Shown here: piece by piece, positions 51,517-60,490 of the stretch
Position numbering within the stretch: position 1 is the first letter of the stretch
How the letters are laid out: every line of letters starts with the position of its first letter
Assembly: GCA_951812755.1 (NCBI GenBank)
Contig: OX638329.1
Span: 1,101,339-1,165,338, forward strand
Length of the DNA stretch: 64,000 nucleotides
DNA from: an uncultured Latescibacterota bacterium
GTDB taxonomy: Bacteria; Latescibacterota; UBA2968
Direction: 5' to 3'
The notes under the pieces: model-generated
The model's database searches: none
Seen by the model: the letters and a program-made list of their open reading frames with translations, nothing else
Told to the model about the DNA's origin: nothing
Made by a program: the position numbers and the translations under genes

Positions 51517-52266
51517 CTATACTTCCTCCGATTTTTTTAACTGCTTAAGCCACTCGGCATATTCTTGTTTCGCTTCTTCGTTCATCGGGTGGTATTTCGC
51601 CACATTTCCCGTTTCCTGGATCTTCATCTTCTCAAATATCTCCCGGTCTTCTTTGGGCTGACACCATTCGATGACTTTCTCAGCCATCTTCGGCGGCACC
51701 ACTACGGCTCCATCATCGTCGGCTACAATAATGTCGCCGGGAAACACCAGTACGCCGCCACAACCGATGGGCAGGTTGTAATCCCAGGGATACATCTCGA
51801 AGAATCCGGCATTGGCCGGTGTTCCTCCCCGGGCGAACAGAGGCAATCCCAGATCGAGCGCGCTGGGCAAATCCCGCAGGCATCCATCTACTACGATCCC
51901 TTTTCCCCCGCGTGCCTGCACTCCCGTCATCAGCATTTCTCCCAAACAGCCCGTTTGCATGTGTCCCCGGGCGTCAATTACCAGCACATCGCCCTGTTCG
52001 ATCGACATAATTGACGCCCATAATGCCGATGTTTTTTCTGTTTGTTCCTCACCCAGGCCCTCGATAATATCTTCCCGTTTGGGCAAGAATTGCAGGGTCA
52101 CTGCCGTACCCACGGCTTTCATCCCGGGTGTCAGGGCTTTTGGTCCCAGCATCGCATGCCTCAATATTCCCCGACTTCGCAAAAACGTCGAGATGCTGGC
52201 TACGCTGATATCCCAAAAAGGATCTACCAGTTCGCGGGAAGGGCGGATTTTTTCTCTGTTATTCAT
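51517..52266 (-). CDS. RraA/HMG-aldolase family protein
   Basis: A 249-residue protein of the RraA-like superfamily (4-hydroxy-4-methyl-2-oxoglutarate/oxaloacetate aldolases and the RNase E inhibitor RraA). GDVLVIDARGHMQTGCLGEM and GGKGIVVDGCLRDLPSAL carry the conserved Asp/Arg-Asp pocket (D-G-x-x-R-D), and GDIIVADDDGAVVVPPK closes the fold. The extended C-terminus and catabolic context favour a metal-dependent keto-acid aldolase over an RNase E regulator. AGAGGGG precedes the ATG. It lies 12 bases downstream of the sulfatase gene. Confidence 0.88.
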   Translation of the reverse strand: MNNREKIRPSRELVDPFWDISVASISTFLRSRGILRHAMLGPKALTPGMKAVGTAVTLQFLPKREDIIEGLGEEQTEKTSALWASIMSIEQGDVLVIDARGHMQTGCLGEMLMTGVQARGGKGIVVDGCLRDLPSALDLGLPLFARGGTPANAGFFEMYPWDYNLPIGCGGVLVFPGDIIVADDDGAVVVPPKMAEKVIEWCQPKEDREIFEKMKIQETGNVAKYHPMNEEAKQEYAEWLKQLKKSEEV

Positions 52267-52278
52267 GGGGATTCCCCT

Positions 52279-53640
52279 CTAAGGTAGCACACGCACGCGT
52301 TGCAGCCGCTGTTCCTCTTTGATATGTGTGTACTGCGTCTGTTGAATCCGGTGTGTCAGCAGGCGTTGCACAAGATCCAATGTTACATGTTCGTAACCAG
52401 CTACGCCTGCCAGATTCTGCTGTTCCAGCGGATCCACTGCCAGGTTATACAGGTGCTGTACGCCACCCTGTTCCGGATCGAATACCAGTTTCCAGTTTCC
52501 GGTGCGCACCATCGCACATGTAGCCAGTTCGGCAAATACCGCGTTTCTCCCAATGTGCGGTTCCCCCCGGACCATGGCCGGGATATCCAGCCCGGGCCGG
52601 CGACGGTCGAACGCGAGCTTAGCCCCCGCAATCCGAAGTATCGTCGGATACAGGTCGAGGTGAGACACCAGCGCCTTGCTCACCCGCGGCCCATTCATCC
52701 TTTCTTCTTTTGGGATTTCCGGACCGCACATCAAAAACGGCACGCCTGCACTGTTCTCGTAGAAATACCTCTTGTCCCATATCCCATAATCGCCCAGGCA
52801 ATCTCCGTGGTCCGAAGTGAAAATGATTACCGTATTATCGTATATTCCCTTCGCTTTCAGCGTCTCCACCAGTTGGCCCACATAAGCATCGATTAGCGCG
52901 CATTTGTCCATATAGTGTGCCCGCCTCAGTCGCACCGACGCTTCGTCCGGTGCTCCCAGGGGTGGCGACATTGCCTCGGGGTCGTGTTGCAATTCGCCCG
53001 GATGCCACATCGGCGGATGCGGCCCGATAAATGACAGATTCAGATAAAAAGGCCGGTCCTCTATATAGTCCTCCACGAATCGGATCCCTTTTGTCCCGAT
53101 AAACCCGTCGGCCGTCTCGTCTGGGTCGTCGAATACGTGCCGAAATCCCCCTTTGCGAAGTGCTTCCCGGAACGTCTCTAGCTTTCCTTGTTTTTTCAGG
53201 TAATTCGTGTACTTATCGTCATTGTGTCCGTTTTCTCCGTCGTCCTGAACCTGGAATATATAGTCGAATCCATAACGTCTCAGTTCTTCGTCGTTTTCCG
53301 TTACATCAATGCAGTACCCGTAGCTGTCAATATAATGGTGCTTGCCAATCATTGCCGTATAATATCCCGCCTGCTGGAGGTGATGCATAAACGTATCGTC
53401 CCGAAGCTCTGGGTGAATCACATCGGCCTGGTTCCCGCATACTCCCGTTTGCGATGGGTACATCCCGGTGATGATCGATATCCGCGATGGCCCGCACAGC
53501 GGCGTGGCGCAATACGCGTTGGTAAACTGCGTTCCTGCTGCGGCTAAAGCCATCAAATTGGGCGTGCTCTTTCCCAGCGCATCGCGCCGGAAATGGTCGG
53601 TAAGAATGAGAATAATATTAGGGTGTTTGGCAGTGGACAT
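52279..53640 (-). CDS. Type I sulfatase
   Basis: A 453-residue arylsulfatase-like enzyme. The formylglycine site is CGPSR within ATPLCGPSRISIITG, so Cys must be oxidised by a sulfatase-maturing enzyme encoded elsewhere. LILTDHFRRDALG at the N-terminus supplies metal-binding Asp residues, MIGKHHY a catalytic Lys and His, and FTSDHGDCLGDYG the second metal site. No signal peptide is visible, so it may desulfate imported material in the cytoplasm. I use the ATG at 53640, which has GAGGAG upstream, over a GTG three codons earlier. The neighbours suggest sulfated-sugar catabolism. Confidence 0.92.
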   Translation of the reverse strand: MSTAKHPNIILILTDHFRRDALGKSTPNLMALAAAGTQFTNAYCATPLCGPSRISIITGMYPSQTGVCGNQADVIHPELRDDTFMHHLQQAGYYTAMIGKHHYIDSYGYCIDVTENDEELRRYGFDYIFQVQDDGENGHNDDKYTNYLKKQGKLETFREALRKGGFRHVFDDPDETADGFIGTKGIRFVEDYIEDRPFYLNLSFIGPHPPMWHPGELQHDPEAMSPPLGAPDEASVRLRRAHYMDKCALIDAYVGQLVETLKAKGIYDNTVIIFTSDHGDCLGDYGIWDKRYFYENSAGVPFLMCGPEIPKEERMNGPRVSKALVSHLDLYPTILRIAGAKLAFDRRRPGLDIPAMVRGEPHIGRNAVFAELATCAMVRTGNWKLVFDPEQGGVQHLYNLAVDPLEQQNLAGVAGYEHVTLDLVQRLLTHRIQQTQYTHIKEEQRLQRVRVLP

Positions 53641-53689
53641 ACAACGCACTCCTCTTGTGTTTGTTTCCTGGGAAATGGGTTGTTCAATC

Positions 53690-55966
53690 TCAATCAGACT
53701 TTAACTCCAGATCCAGAAACGCCTGTTTCTCTTCTCCCGAGTGCAGGTCTTTCACCCGCATATTCAGCCGGAAATCCCCCTTCCCGGCATTGCTCAGATC
53801 CAGAGCCAGATATTCCGCAGAATCGGGCGTATCTCCCAGATATTCTACTTCTACGGAGGTTGTGGGTTTGTCCTTGCTGCCGAAGATCCTGAGCAAATTC
53901 TCGAGCACTGTATTCGTTTCTTTTTCGATTTTTGCCACCGTATATTCGATCGCAAAAGACGTCGTCCCGAACTCATCGGGTGTCAGATTATAGACCTCGA
54001 AATACACATACATCGGCCGGGCCGGGTCGAACCGCCGCGTCGGATTGGGTACCAGGCGGTGGTCGCGGAAGGCAAATCGGCCGGAATCCGCAGCCGCAAT
54101 TTCATAGGCCGGTACAATGCTGCTCACATCCAGCCGCATCTGCGAGAATGCCGGCACCTCCAGCGTTCCCTTCCACCCCCCGAAGCGTCCTTCCCGGGTC
54201 TGTTGAATAAAAAAGGCATTGTTATAGGTATCGGGCTTCACCCGAAATCGAACCGTGCCGAGTCCCATCCCCTCAAACCAGCGCATATCCCGCCGGATCA
54301 CGCCTTCCCGCTGCTGGACGACCCGGTTCCAGTTTTGATCGTGCAACGTCATGCCATATTCGTAAACCGCAGACGTATCGGCCAGGTTCTCCAGATTTTT
54401 ATTTGACAGTGGAACCCCGTAAAAACACACGGCATCCGTCTTCTCTTTCCCTTTGAAAAATCCGATATATATATGAAAAGGGAGCGGGTCAACATCCAGC
54501 CACGTATGGCGGTCCGTACGCAGCGCCACATCCACCGCTTGCCGACTCTGAAGGGTAATCTCATTTTGGATCTGCATCTGGTAGAGCGGGTCTCGGAACC
54601 GATCCGGATACAAATAGGGCGGCCCCCACATGTCCCGGTCCTCCAGCGTGGGCGGATAGGGTGCCAACCGCCAGTTGTTCCGCGTCCCGTGCCGGTCGAT
54701 ATTAAAATGAAAAATCATCTGGGGCAGAGCGGGCGTCGGGTCGTAGAACCAGGACTCGTTTTGGATCAGATCCTGGTCGATAGTCCGGGCACGGTCGGCC
54801 GGATCCCCGTGGCGAATATAGATCAGCCCTTTGTCGTTCAGCCGGTCGTTGAGCGCAAAAGCAGGCGGAAAATTGAATACGCTCAGTTTGTCGGGATTGT
54901 TGAACCACGCGCGCAGTCCGTCATACCGGTAGTACGTCTCGGCCACCATTAAACGCCTGTAATGTTCTGCCAATCGGGCGTTATGCGACAGGGCCGGTGT
55001 GGGGTCTCTGCGAAGCCAGAAGCGTCGAAAAAAGTCGGCATAGTCCTCCGGTGCGACCAGGGACAGGAACCGTTGCAGTTCCTTATCTGTCACAATATAC
55101 TTCACATCCTCGAAAATCAGTTCGGCATCCAGGCGATTGCGGATATGATCGACCGCTTCAAAGAAAAACCCCTCGGCCGTTTGCGGCGAATTCAAGGCGT
55201 AGTACACCCGGGCAAGAGACAATCTTGCCGGCGCCGGGCTGATGGCCGAATCCGATGCCAACCAGGCCTTCAGCGCCTCGCCAGCCTGCTCCAGATCTCC
55301 GGCCAGCCGTTCGGCTTCCCCCACAAAATAGTCCGCGTGCTCGGTCCCCTGAATCTCCAGCCAGCCTTTCGCCTCCACCGGATCCCCGTGGTCCAGCAGG
55401 TAGCGGTAGAGCCGAAACAGCCCTCGCTGGATGGCCGTCAGATGCGGCTTTGCCGCTGCCTGTCGGTGTCCAAGATAAATCGCCTCTCGGTACTTTCTCC
55501 GGTACCGCTCTAACGTTGCATACTGGTAGAATCCATCCAGGTAGAGCGAATCTGCCACAATGAGCCGCTTAAAGTATTTCTCTGCTTTGTCCCATTCCCG
55601 CTTCCGAAACAGCGTCGCCTTGAACTTTCCCGTTTCGCGGTGGCTAAGAGCCAGGTTGTAAAGTGCCTCCGGGTCCTCTGGAATCGCTTTTAGAACCTTT
55701 TCGTACCACTTCTTCGCCTTGCCCCAGTCCTCCTGGAGAACCCCTACCTTCCCCAGACCCTTTATCGCCGGGATCAGCTTTCGATCCCGTTTCAGGGCAC
55801 GCTCAAACGCATCCTCGGCCTCGCGGAACTGTTTCTGCACAATCAGTGCATGGCCTTCATCCACCAGCCGCCTGGCCTGAGGGGCCCCTGCCTCGTCAGC
55901 CGGTGCCGTGCCGGACGCCAGGATCAAAACGACAAATACGCGAAGCCAGAAGCGCCAGATATCCAT
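53690..55966 (-). CDS. Secreted TPR protein with a GWxTD-type domain
   Basis: A 758-residue exported protein. The signal peptide is residues 1-24 (FWLRVFVVLILASGTAPA). Residues 30-290 contain tetratricopeptide-like repeats (AEDAFERALKRDRKLIPAIK, ALYNLALSHRETGKF, AEKYFKRLIVADSLYLDGFY). Residues 310-450 match the GWxTD domain (FFRRFWLRRDPTPALSHN, RLNDKGLIYIRHGDPADRAR). The rest is beta-rich and unassigned. GWxTD proteins are common in Acidobacteria and FCB-group bacteria and lack a proven function; an outer-membrane or periplasmic scaffold is likely. The ATG at 55966 follows GGAGA. Confidence 0.82.
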   Translation of the reverse strand: MDIWRFWLRVFVVLILASGTAPADEAGAPQARRLVDEGHALIVQKQFREAEDAFERALKRDRKLIPAIKGLGKVGVLQEDWGKAKKWYEKVLKAIPEDPEALYNLALSHRETGKFKATLFRKREWDKAEKYFKRLIVADSLYLDGFYQYATLERYRRKYREAIYLGHRQAAAKPHLTAIQRGLFRLYRYLLDHGDPVEAKGWLEIQGTEHADYFVGEAERLAGDLEQAGEALKAWLASDSAISPAPARLSLARVYYALNSPQTAEGFFFEAVDHIRNRLDAELIFEDVKYIVTDKELQRFLSLVAPEDYADFFRRFWLRRDPTPALSHNARLAEHYRRLMVAETYYRYDGLRAWFNNPDKLSVFNFPPAFALNDRLNDKGLIYIRHGDPADRARTIDQDLIQNESWFYDPTPALPQMIFHFNIDRHGTRNNWRLAPYPPTLEDRDMWGPPYLYPDRFRDPLYQMQIQNEITLQSRQAVDVALRTDRHTWLDVDPLPFHIYIGFFKGKEKTDAVCFYGVPLSNKNLENLADTSAVYEYGMTLHDQNWNRVVQQREGVIRRDMRWFEGMGLGTVRFRVKPDTYNNAFFIQQTREGRFGGWKGTLEVPAFSQMRLDVSSIVPAYEIAAADSGRFAFRDHRLVPNPTRRFDPARPMYVYFEVYNLTPDEFGTTSFAIEYTVAKIEKETNTVLENLLRIFGSKDKPTTSVEVEYLGDTPDSAEYLALDLSNAGKGDFRLNMRVKDLHSGEEKQAFLDLELKSD

Positions 55967-55983
55967 AAATATCTCCAAAGGAG

Positions 55984-56760
55984 TCAACGCGTTTCTGCAA
56001 CCACCGGATTGCGCAAGATTCCGATCCCCGAAATCTCAATCTCGATCGTATCGCCGGGGGCAAACGGCCCCACTCCGGACGGTGTTCCGGTCATGATCAC
56101 GTCGCCCGGCAGGAGGGTCATCGCCTCGCTGATGTAGGAAATTAGCTGCGCAACCGAAAACAGCAGATCGGATGTATTGGCCTGCTGCCTGACCTCACCG
56201 TTCAGCCGGGTGGTCACGTCCAGATGGGTCGGGTCCAGCCCGGTTGCAATCACCGGACCGAGGGGACAGAAGGTATCGAACCCCTTCCCGATGAGCATAC
56301 AGCCCAACGCCATTTCAGCCGCCTGAATCACGCGTTCGCTCACATCGTTGCCGCAGGTATAGCCCAGCACACAGTCCAGGGCTTCAGCATCCGACACTCT
56401 TCGGGCTGTCTTTCCGATGACAACGGCCAGCTCGCATTCGTAATGGATCTCCTTACCTTGATGGGGATAGACGATTGGCTCTTCGGGGCCGATGACTCCG
56501 GTAGAAGGCTTCATAAATAGCATCGGAAACGGGGGCGGATCCTGGCCGCTTTCGCGGGCGTGTTCTGAGTAGTTCAAACCCACCCCGATGACCCTGGGGG
56601 CTTCGACCGGTGCGAGCACACGCAACCGGTCCAGATGTGTAACCACATCGCTGGTATCCAGGCTTTCGAAGGGAGAACCGGTTAGCCTACGAACCGTATC
56701 ATCATCCTCCAGAATGCCGTAATGGATTTCCCCATCGGCGCTATACCGCAGAATCTTCAT
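55984..56760 (-). CDS. Fumarylacetoacetate hydrolase (FAH) family protein
   Basis: A 258-residue member of the FAH superfamily. VIGVGLNYSEHARESG opens the catalytic domain; HYECELAVVIGKTARRVS carries the two metal-binding Glu residues, GYTCGNDVSERVIQ the Asp, and GDVIMTGTPSGVGPFAPGDT the closing loop. Members hydrolyse or decarboxylate 2-keto acids in the breakdown of aromatics and of sugar acids such as 2-keto-3-deoxy-L-fuconate. With an enolase-family dehydratase three genes away, the second role is attractive. AAGGAG precedes the ATG. It begins 15 bases after the PmoA-like gene. Confidence 0.9.
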   Translation of the reverse strand: MKILRYSADGEIHYGILEDDDTVRRLTGSPFESLDTSDVVTHLDRLRVLAPVEAPRVIGVGLNYSEHARESGQDPPPFPMLFMKPSTGVIGPEEPIVYPHQGKEIHYECELAVVIGKTARRVSDAEALDCVLGYTCGNDVSERVIQAAEMALGCMLIGKGFDTFCPLGPVIATGLDPTHLDVTTRLNGEVRQQANTSDLLFSVAQLISYISEAMTLLPGDVIMTGTPSGVGPFAPGDTIEIEISGIGILRNPVVAETR

Positions 56761-56774
56761 TTTTTTCTCTCCTT

Positions 56775-57719
56775 TCAGACGACATTGTCCTGTTCAGGCC
56801 GGTCGGCGCTTTCCACAAAAGACCGGTAGCATGCGTTCACATCTGCTTCCTCTGCATCGCCGTCGTGAACAACAACCCGCACGGCCAGATCCAGGACCTC
56901 ATTCCGGTTGATTGCCACTTGTTTTTTCGCAAATGGATTCAACGATAGGATGCCCCAATCGGAAACGTACCAGGTCTTGCAGGTAGCAGACGGATAGGAA
57001 AACAGGGCCACACCTGCCCGCTTTTTAGCTGCAATCGTTCCCGAACAATCTACCCAATTGGCGCATTCTCCCGAAATCACCTCGCTGCTAGAACGGCCGG
57101 CAGAATCGGTCAACCTCCCCCTACTGGTTGCCCGCAATGCCTCTGCCATGCGGACTCCGAAATAGGCGTGTCGCGTAGGACCAATATGGATATCCCAATC
57201 AGTCGGCCGTAACTGCGAGCGGATGTCGATCTGATTATTTACTTCGCCAGGATAGATATTGATCGTCCTTTTTTCGACGAGCAGGGTGCGCCCCTCAGGA
57301 GCGGCCCACTCGGAGGGCCCCTGCCAGTTGAGCGTCTGAATCAACCGGAGGTGCGCTTGCGAGACTTCTGTGCTTTTGATCGACACGCTCAGAATGCGTC
57401 CGGGGGCGCGTCCCTGGAAGGTTTCGTTGACGTAAAAATTATAGGTAGCCTCTTCATAGGCGCTCGTGGAGAAAGGCAGGTGGCAATGCACATGGTCGGC
57501 GCCGATCCAGAGCGAATTGTGGTGTGGGTGATCCACCGGACTCTCGGTGGTCACGGCAAAGCCGGAAGGCGTGTACACCGGAAAGAGATAAGCGCGGAAT
57601 GCCCCCTGGCCCAGAGACGCAATATCCCGTCCACGCCAGCGCACGTTCAGCCGATGGGACTTGGCCCAGGCTCCTCTGGACAGAGAGATATCGTCTTCTT
57701 CGACAGAGAAGAACGGCAT
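56775..57719 (-). CDS. PmoA-like (DUF6807-type) protein
   Basis: A 314-residue protein resembling the PmoA-family/DUF6807 group. VDHPHHNSLWIGADHVHCHL is the signature, and IHIGPTRHAYFGVRMAEALR and SDWGILSLNPFAKK are further conserved blocks. Despite the name these are not methane mono-oxygenase subunits; they are found in polysaccharide- and sugar-acid-degradation clusters and look like beta-sandwich, galactose-mutarotase-type folds. The His-rich motif suggests a metal or sugar site. The ATG at 57719 follows AAGGGG. It sits between FAH and enolase-family genes. Function unproven. Confidence 0.8.
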   Translation of the reverse strand: MPFFSVEEDDISLSRGAWAKSHRLNVRWRGRDIASLGQGAFRAYLFPVYTPSGFAVTTESPVDHPHHNSLWIGADHVHCHLPFSTSAYEEATYNFYVNETFQGRAPGRILSVSIKSTEVSQAHLRLIQTLNWQGPSEWAAPEGRTLLVEKRTINIYPGEVNNQIDIRSQLRPTDWDIHIGPTRHAYFGVRMAEALRATSRGRLTDSAGRSSSEVISGECANWVDCSGTIAAKKRAGVALFSYPSATCKTWYVSDWGILSLNPFAKKQVAINRNEVLDLAVRVVVHDGDAEEADVNACYRSFVESADRPEQDNVV

Positions 57720-57803
57720 GTTTACCCCTTTCATTAGTCCGCTTTTTCCGATTTAAAAATAATCCCGTAAGGGTCATTTGCACAGATCTTTTCAGGTCTC
57801 TAC

Positions 57804-58955
57804 TCAGAGCACTTCTATTGTCCGTCGCTCCACTTCCTCCCAGTCCAGTTCCACACCCAATCCCGGTCCCTGCGGCACAATCAGGTACCCGTCTTCTATC
57901 TGTATGGGATTCTTCACGAGCGGATCATCAGTCGGTGCTTTGGGATTTACTCCGTTCAGCTCAAAAAACTCGCAATTGCTCATCGCGGCCAGCGCCTGTG
58001 CATGGGCAAAGCAGAACATTGGCCCGCGCTCGTGTACCTCGCACGCCACTCCGAATGCCTCGGCCACATGCGCTACTTTCATCAATCCCGTGATCCCGCC
58101 CGATACGATCGCGTCTCCCCGCACAATATCCGCTGCGCCTTGAGCCAGTAGCGTCGCTACATGGTGAGATCCTCCGAATACCCATTCCGATGCCGCAATT
58201 GGAATATCCAGGGTATCGCACAGTTTTTTGAGCGCTGTAATGTCCCACTCCTGAAGCGGCTCTTCCAGCCACTTGTAGTTCAATTCCTCCAGTGCCCGTC
58301 CCACTTGCACTGCTTCCGGATAGGTGTATATCTGAACGGGATCGTGCATCAAGGTGAACTCGTCGCCCAGTGCTTCTCGTACGTTTCGCGCAACCTGGAT
58401 ATCCGACTCGGGTCCCAATCGGCTGTGCAACTTGTAACCTTTGTACCCCTCTTTTTTTACTTCCAATCCAAATTCCACAAATCGCTCCGGGTCTGGATAA
58501 TTTCCCGAACTCACATACGTCGGTATTCGGTCGCGAAACGCCCCCAGGAGTTTGGCCACGGGTAGCCTGGCATATTTGCCGGCGATATCCCACAGTGCCA
58601 CATCTGCATAGCTCATATTCCACGGGTGTAGCCAGTTGAAGCGGTTGGCGAACCACATTTTTTGAAAGATGTATTCTCTATCGAGGGGATCTGCGCCTAC
58701 CAGTTCGTGCCGGAACGCATCCAGCCAGGTCTCTGCAAAGGCCCGGGCAGGTCCCCATGTATAAAATGCCGTACACCAGCCTTCGATCCCGGCGTCGGTA
58801 ATTACCCGGATAAAACACAATTGGTTCGGCTCCTTACCCGGCGTTGCCCGCCTATCGAATTGAGACCGGAGTTGTCCGGGTATCACGAACATGGTTCTTA
58901 TAGGGCGCTTTCCTTCCATTTCCAGGAGATGGATTTTGACCTCTTTGATTAGCAT
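57804..58955 (-). CDS. Mandelate racemase/muconate lactonizing enzyme family dehydratase
   Basis: A 383-residue enolase-superfamily enzyme. The N-terminal cap starts MLIKEVKIHLLEMEGKRPIR. In the barrel, YKGYKLHSRLG holds the basic Lys-x-His, LMHDPVQIYT the first metal-ligand Asp, WLEEPLQEWD the Glu, and AASEWVFGG a second Glu; RGDAIVSGGITG and ACEVHERGPMF provide the Asp-His dyad. This pattern fits acid-sugar dehydratases such as those for L-fuconate or L-rhamnonate. The ATG at 58955 follows GGAGGG; the long open frame upstream of it is antisense noise. It is in a sulfatase cluster. Confidence 0.9.
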   Translation of the reverse strand: MLIKEVKIHLLEMEGKRPIRTMFVIPGQLRSQFDRRATPGKEPNQLCFIRVITDAGIEGWCTAFYTWGPARAFAETWLDAFRHELVGADPLDREYIFQKMWFANRFNWLHPWNMSYADVALWDIAGKYARLPVAKLLGAFRDRIPTYVSSGNYPDPERFVEFGLEVKKEGYKGYKLHSRLGPESDIQVARNVREALGDEFTLMHDPVQIYTYPEAVQVGRALEELNYKWLEEPLQEWDITALKKLCDTLDIPIAASEWVFGGSHHVATLLAQGAADIVRGDAIVSGGITGLMKVAHVAEAFGVACEVHERGPMFCFAHAQALAAMSNCEFFELNGVNPKAPTDDPLVKNPIQIEDGYLIVPQGPGLGVELDWEEVERRTIEVL

Positions 58956-58977
58956 TGCGGATACCCTCCGTTGGAAA

Positions 58978-60435
58978 TTACTGGTGGACCTGCCGCAAGC
59001 GGTCGCGAATGATGCGTTTTCTGTCTGCGGGGTCTTCTGTTGGGAATTGCATGCCGATGCGGGTGAACAGGGGTTTGTACCCGCGGGCGTGGTTGAGTTG
59101 CGTGTCGGTGAGAAATGTGAGTAGTCTGTTGCGGAGACGCTGGGTTGTGTCTGCATGTGCGGGTGATTGGGCCAGGTTCTGCATTTCATGGGGATCGTTT
59201 TGCATGTCGTACAGGCGTTCATTCTGAGCCTGGATGGACCATTTCCACCAGGTGTCGCGGACCATGTAATAGAACTGGTCCTGGCGGGAGATTTCAGAGA
59301 AGACGGCGTCGTGAACGCGGTCGGTTTTGCCTCTGACGATGGGCAGGAGTGATTCAGCCTGGCAGTAGTCCGGGATTTCTGCGCCCGATAGGTCCAGGAA
59401 GGTGGGGAACAGGTCCAGGAAGGAGACCGGCGAGGCGTTGCGGTGTCCGCTGGCGACGGACGCAGCCGGTCCGCCGATGATTAGGGGTACGCGCGCCGAT
59501 CCTTCCTCGAAGCCAGTTTTGGAGACGAGGCCGTGCTCACCCATGCGGTCACCGTGGTCAGAAGTAAATACGACGACGGTGTTTTCCCAGTTGCCGCGTT
59601 GTTTCAGGGCGGCTACGATTTCTCCCACGCGGTCGTCGAGATGGGTGATTTTACCCATGTACTGGGCGGTTATTTCGGCGGTGGCCTGGCGGCCGTATTT
59701 GCAGCGTTTCTCGTTGTAGTTTTCTGGCAGGACGATATCGGCGGGGTCGTACATATCGGCGTATTTGCCGGGTGCGTCCAGAGGCGTATGGGGTCCGGGA
59801 AAGCTGGCGAAGAGGAATAGGGGTTTATCGGTGGGGGCGCGGTCGAGGTATGCCAGTGTTTGTCGGCAGACGTAGCCGTCTGGCGTCATGTCTGGCGGTA
59901 GCGGTGAGGGCCGGGGGGTGTATTGTCCATCTACGTATCGGTCGCCAATGTCGGCGATGAAGGTGTCGAGGAGTCCCTCTTTTTTTAGCAGGCGGCTGTA
60001 GCCCGTGTTCAGGAAGGGTCCTTGAAATGGTGTCGAGGTTTCTTCTGCCCAGTCCAGGCCGAGCTGGTCGTAATAGTCGCGGTAGTCTTCATAGTCCTGG
60101 CCCCATTCCAGGCTGAAGTAGTGGTATTTCCCGATTTTAGCTGTGGTGTAGCCGGCTTCTTGCAAGCAGCGGAAGAGGGTGACTTGTTCGGGTGGGAATA
60201 GTTTGCCGGTGTAGTTGCAAAAGAATCCGTGCGCGTGTGGATAGAGGCCGCTGGCGAGCGATGCGCGCGCTGGCATGCACACGGGCGATGGCGTGTAGGC
60301 CGTGTCGAAGATACAGCCGCTGGCCGCGAGTGCGTCGAGGTGGGGAGTCTGGACTTGCGGGTGTCCCGCGCATCCCATGTAGCGCGCGTTCCATTGATCG
60401 GAACAGATGAAGATAATGTCGGGTTGGGTATTCAT
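58978..60435 (-). CDS. Type I sulfatase
   Basis: A 485-residue sulfatase. Its formylglycine site is CMPAR within SPVCMPARASLASG. IIFICSDQWNARYMG provides the first metal ligands, IGKYHY the active-site Lys-His, and FTSDHGDRMGEHGL the second Asp-His pair. No signal peptide is visible. It differs clearly from the sulfatase at 52279 (CGPSR), so the two probably act on different sulfate positions. GAGGAG precedes the ATG. It follows the polytopic membrane protein and precedes the dehydratase, the order expected for import, desulfation and dehydration. Confidence 0.93.
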   Translation of the reverse strand: MNTQPDIIFICSDQWNARYMGCAGHPQVQTPHLDALAASGCIFDTAYTPSPVCMPARASLASGLYPHAHGFFCNYTGKLFPPEQVTLFRCLQEAGYTTAKIGKYHYFSLEWGQDYEDYRDYYDQLGLDWAEETSTPFQGPFLNTGYSRLLKKEGLLDTFIADIGDRYVDGQYTPRPSPLPPDMTPDGYVCRQTLAYLDRAPTDKPLFLFASFPGPHTPLDAPGKYADMYDPADIVLPENYNEKRCKYGRQATAEITAQYMGKITHLDDRVGEIVAALKQRGNWENTVVVFTSDHGDRMGEHGLVSKTGFEEGSARVPLIIGGPAASVASGHRNASPVSFLDLFPTFLDLSGAEIPDYCQAESLLPIVRGKTDRVHDAVFSEISRQDQFYYMVRDTWWKWSIQAQNERLYDMQNDPHEMQNLAQSPAHADTTQRLRNRLLTFLTDTQLNHARGYKPLFTRIGMQFPTEDPADRKRIIRDRLRQVHQ

Positions 60436-60490
60436 GGGTGCTCCTCATTTGGCTCTGGTTATTGGGTCATGTTCCTTTTGTTCATTTTGC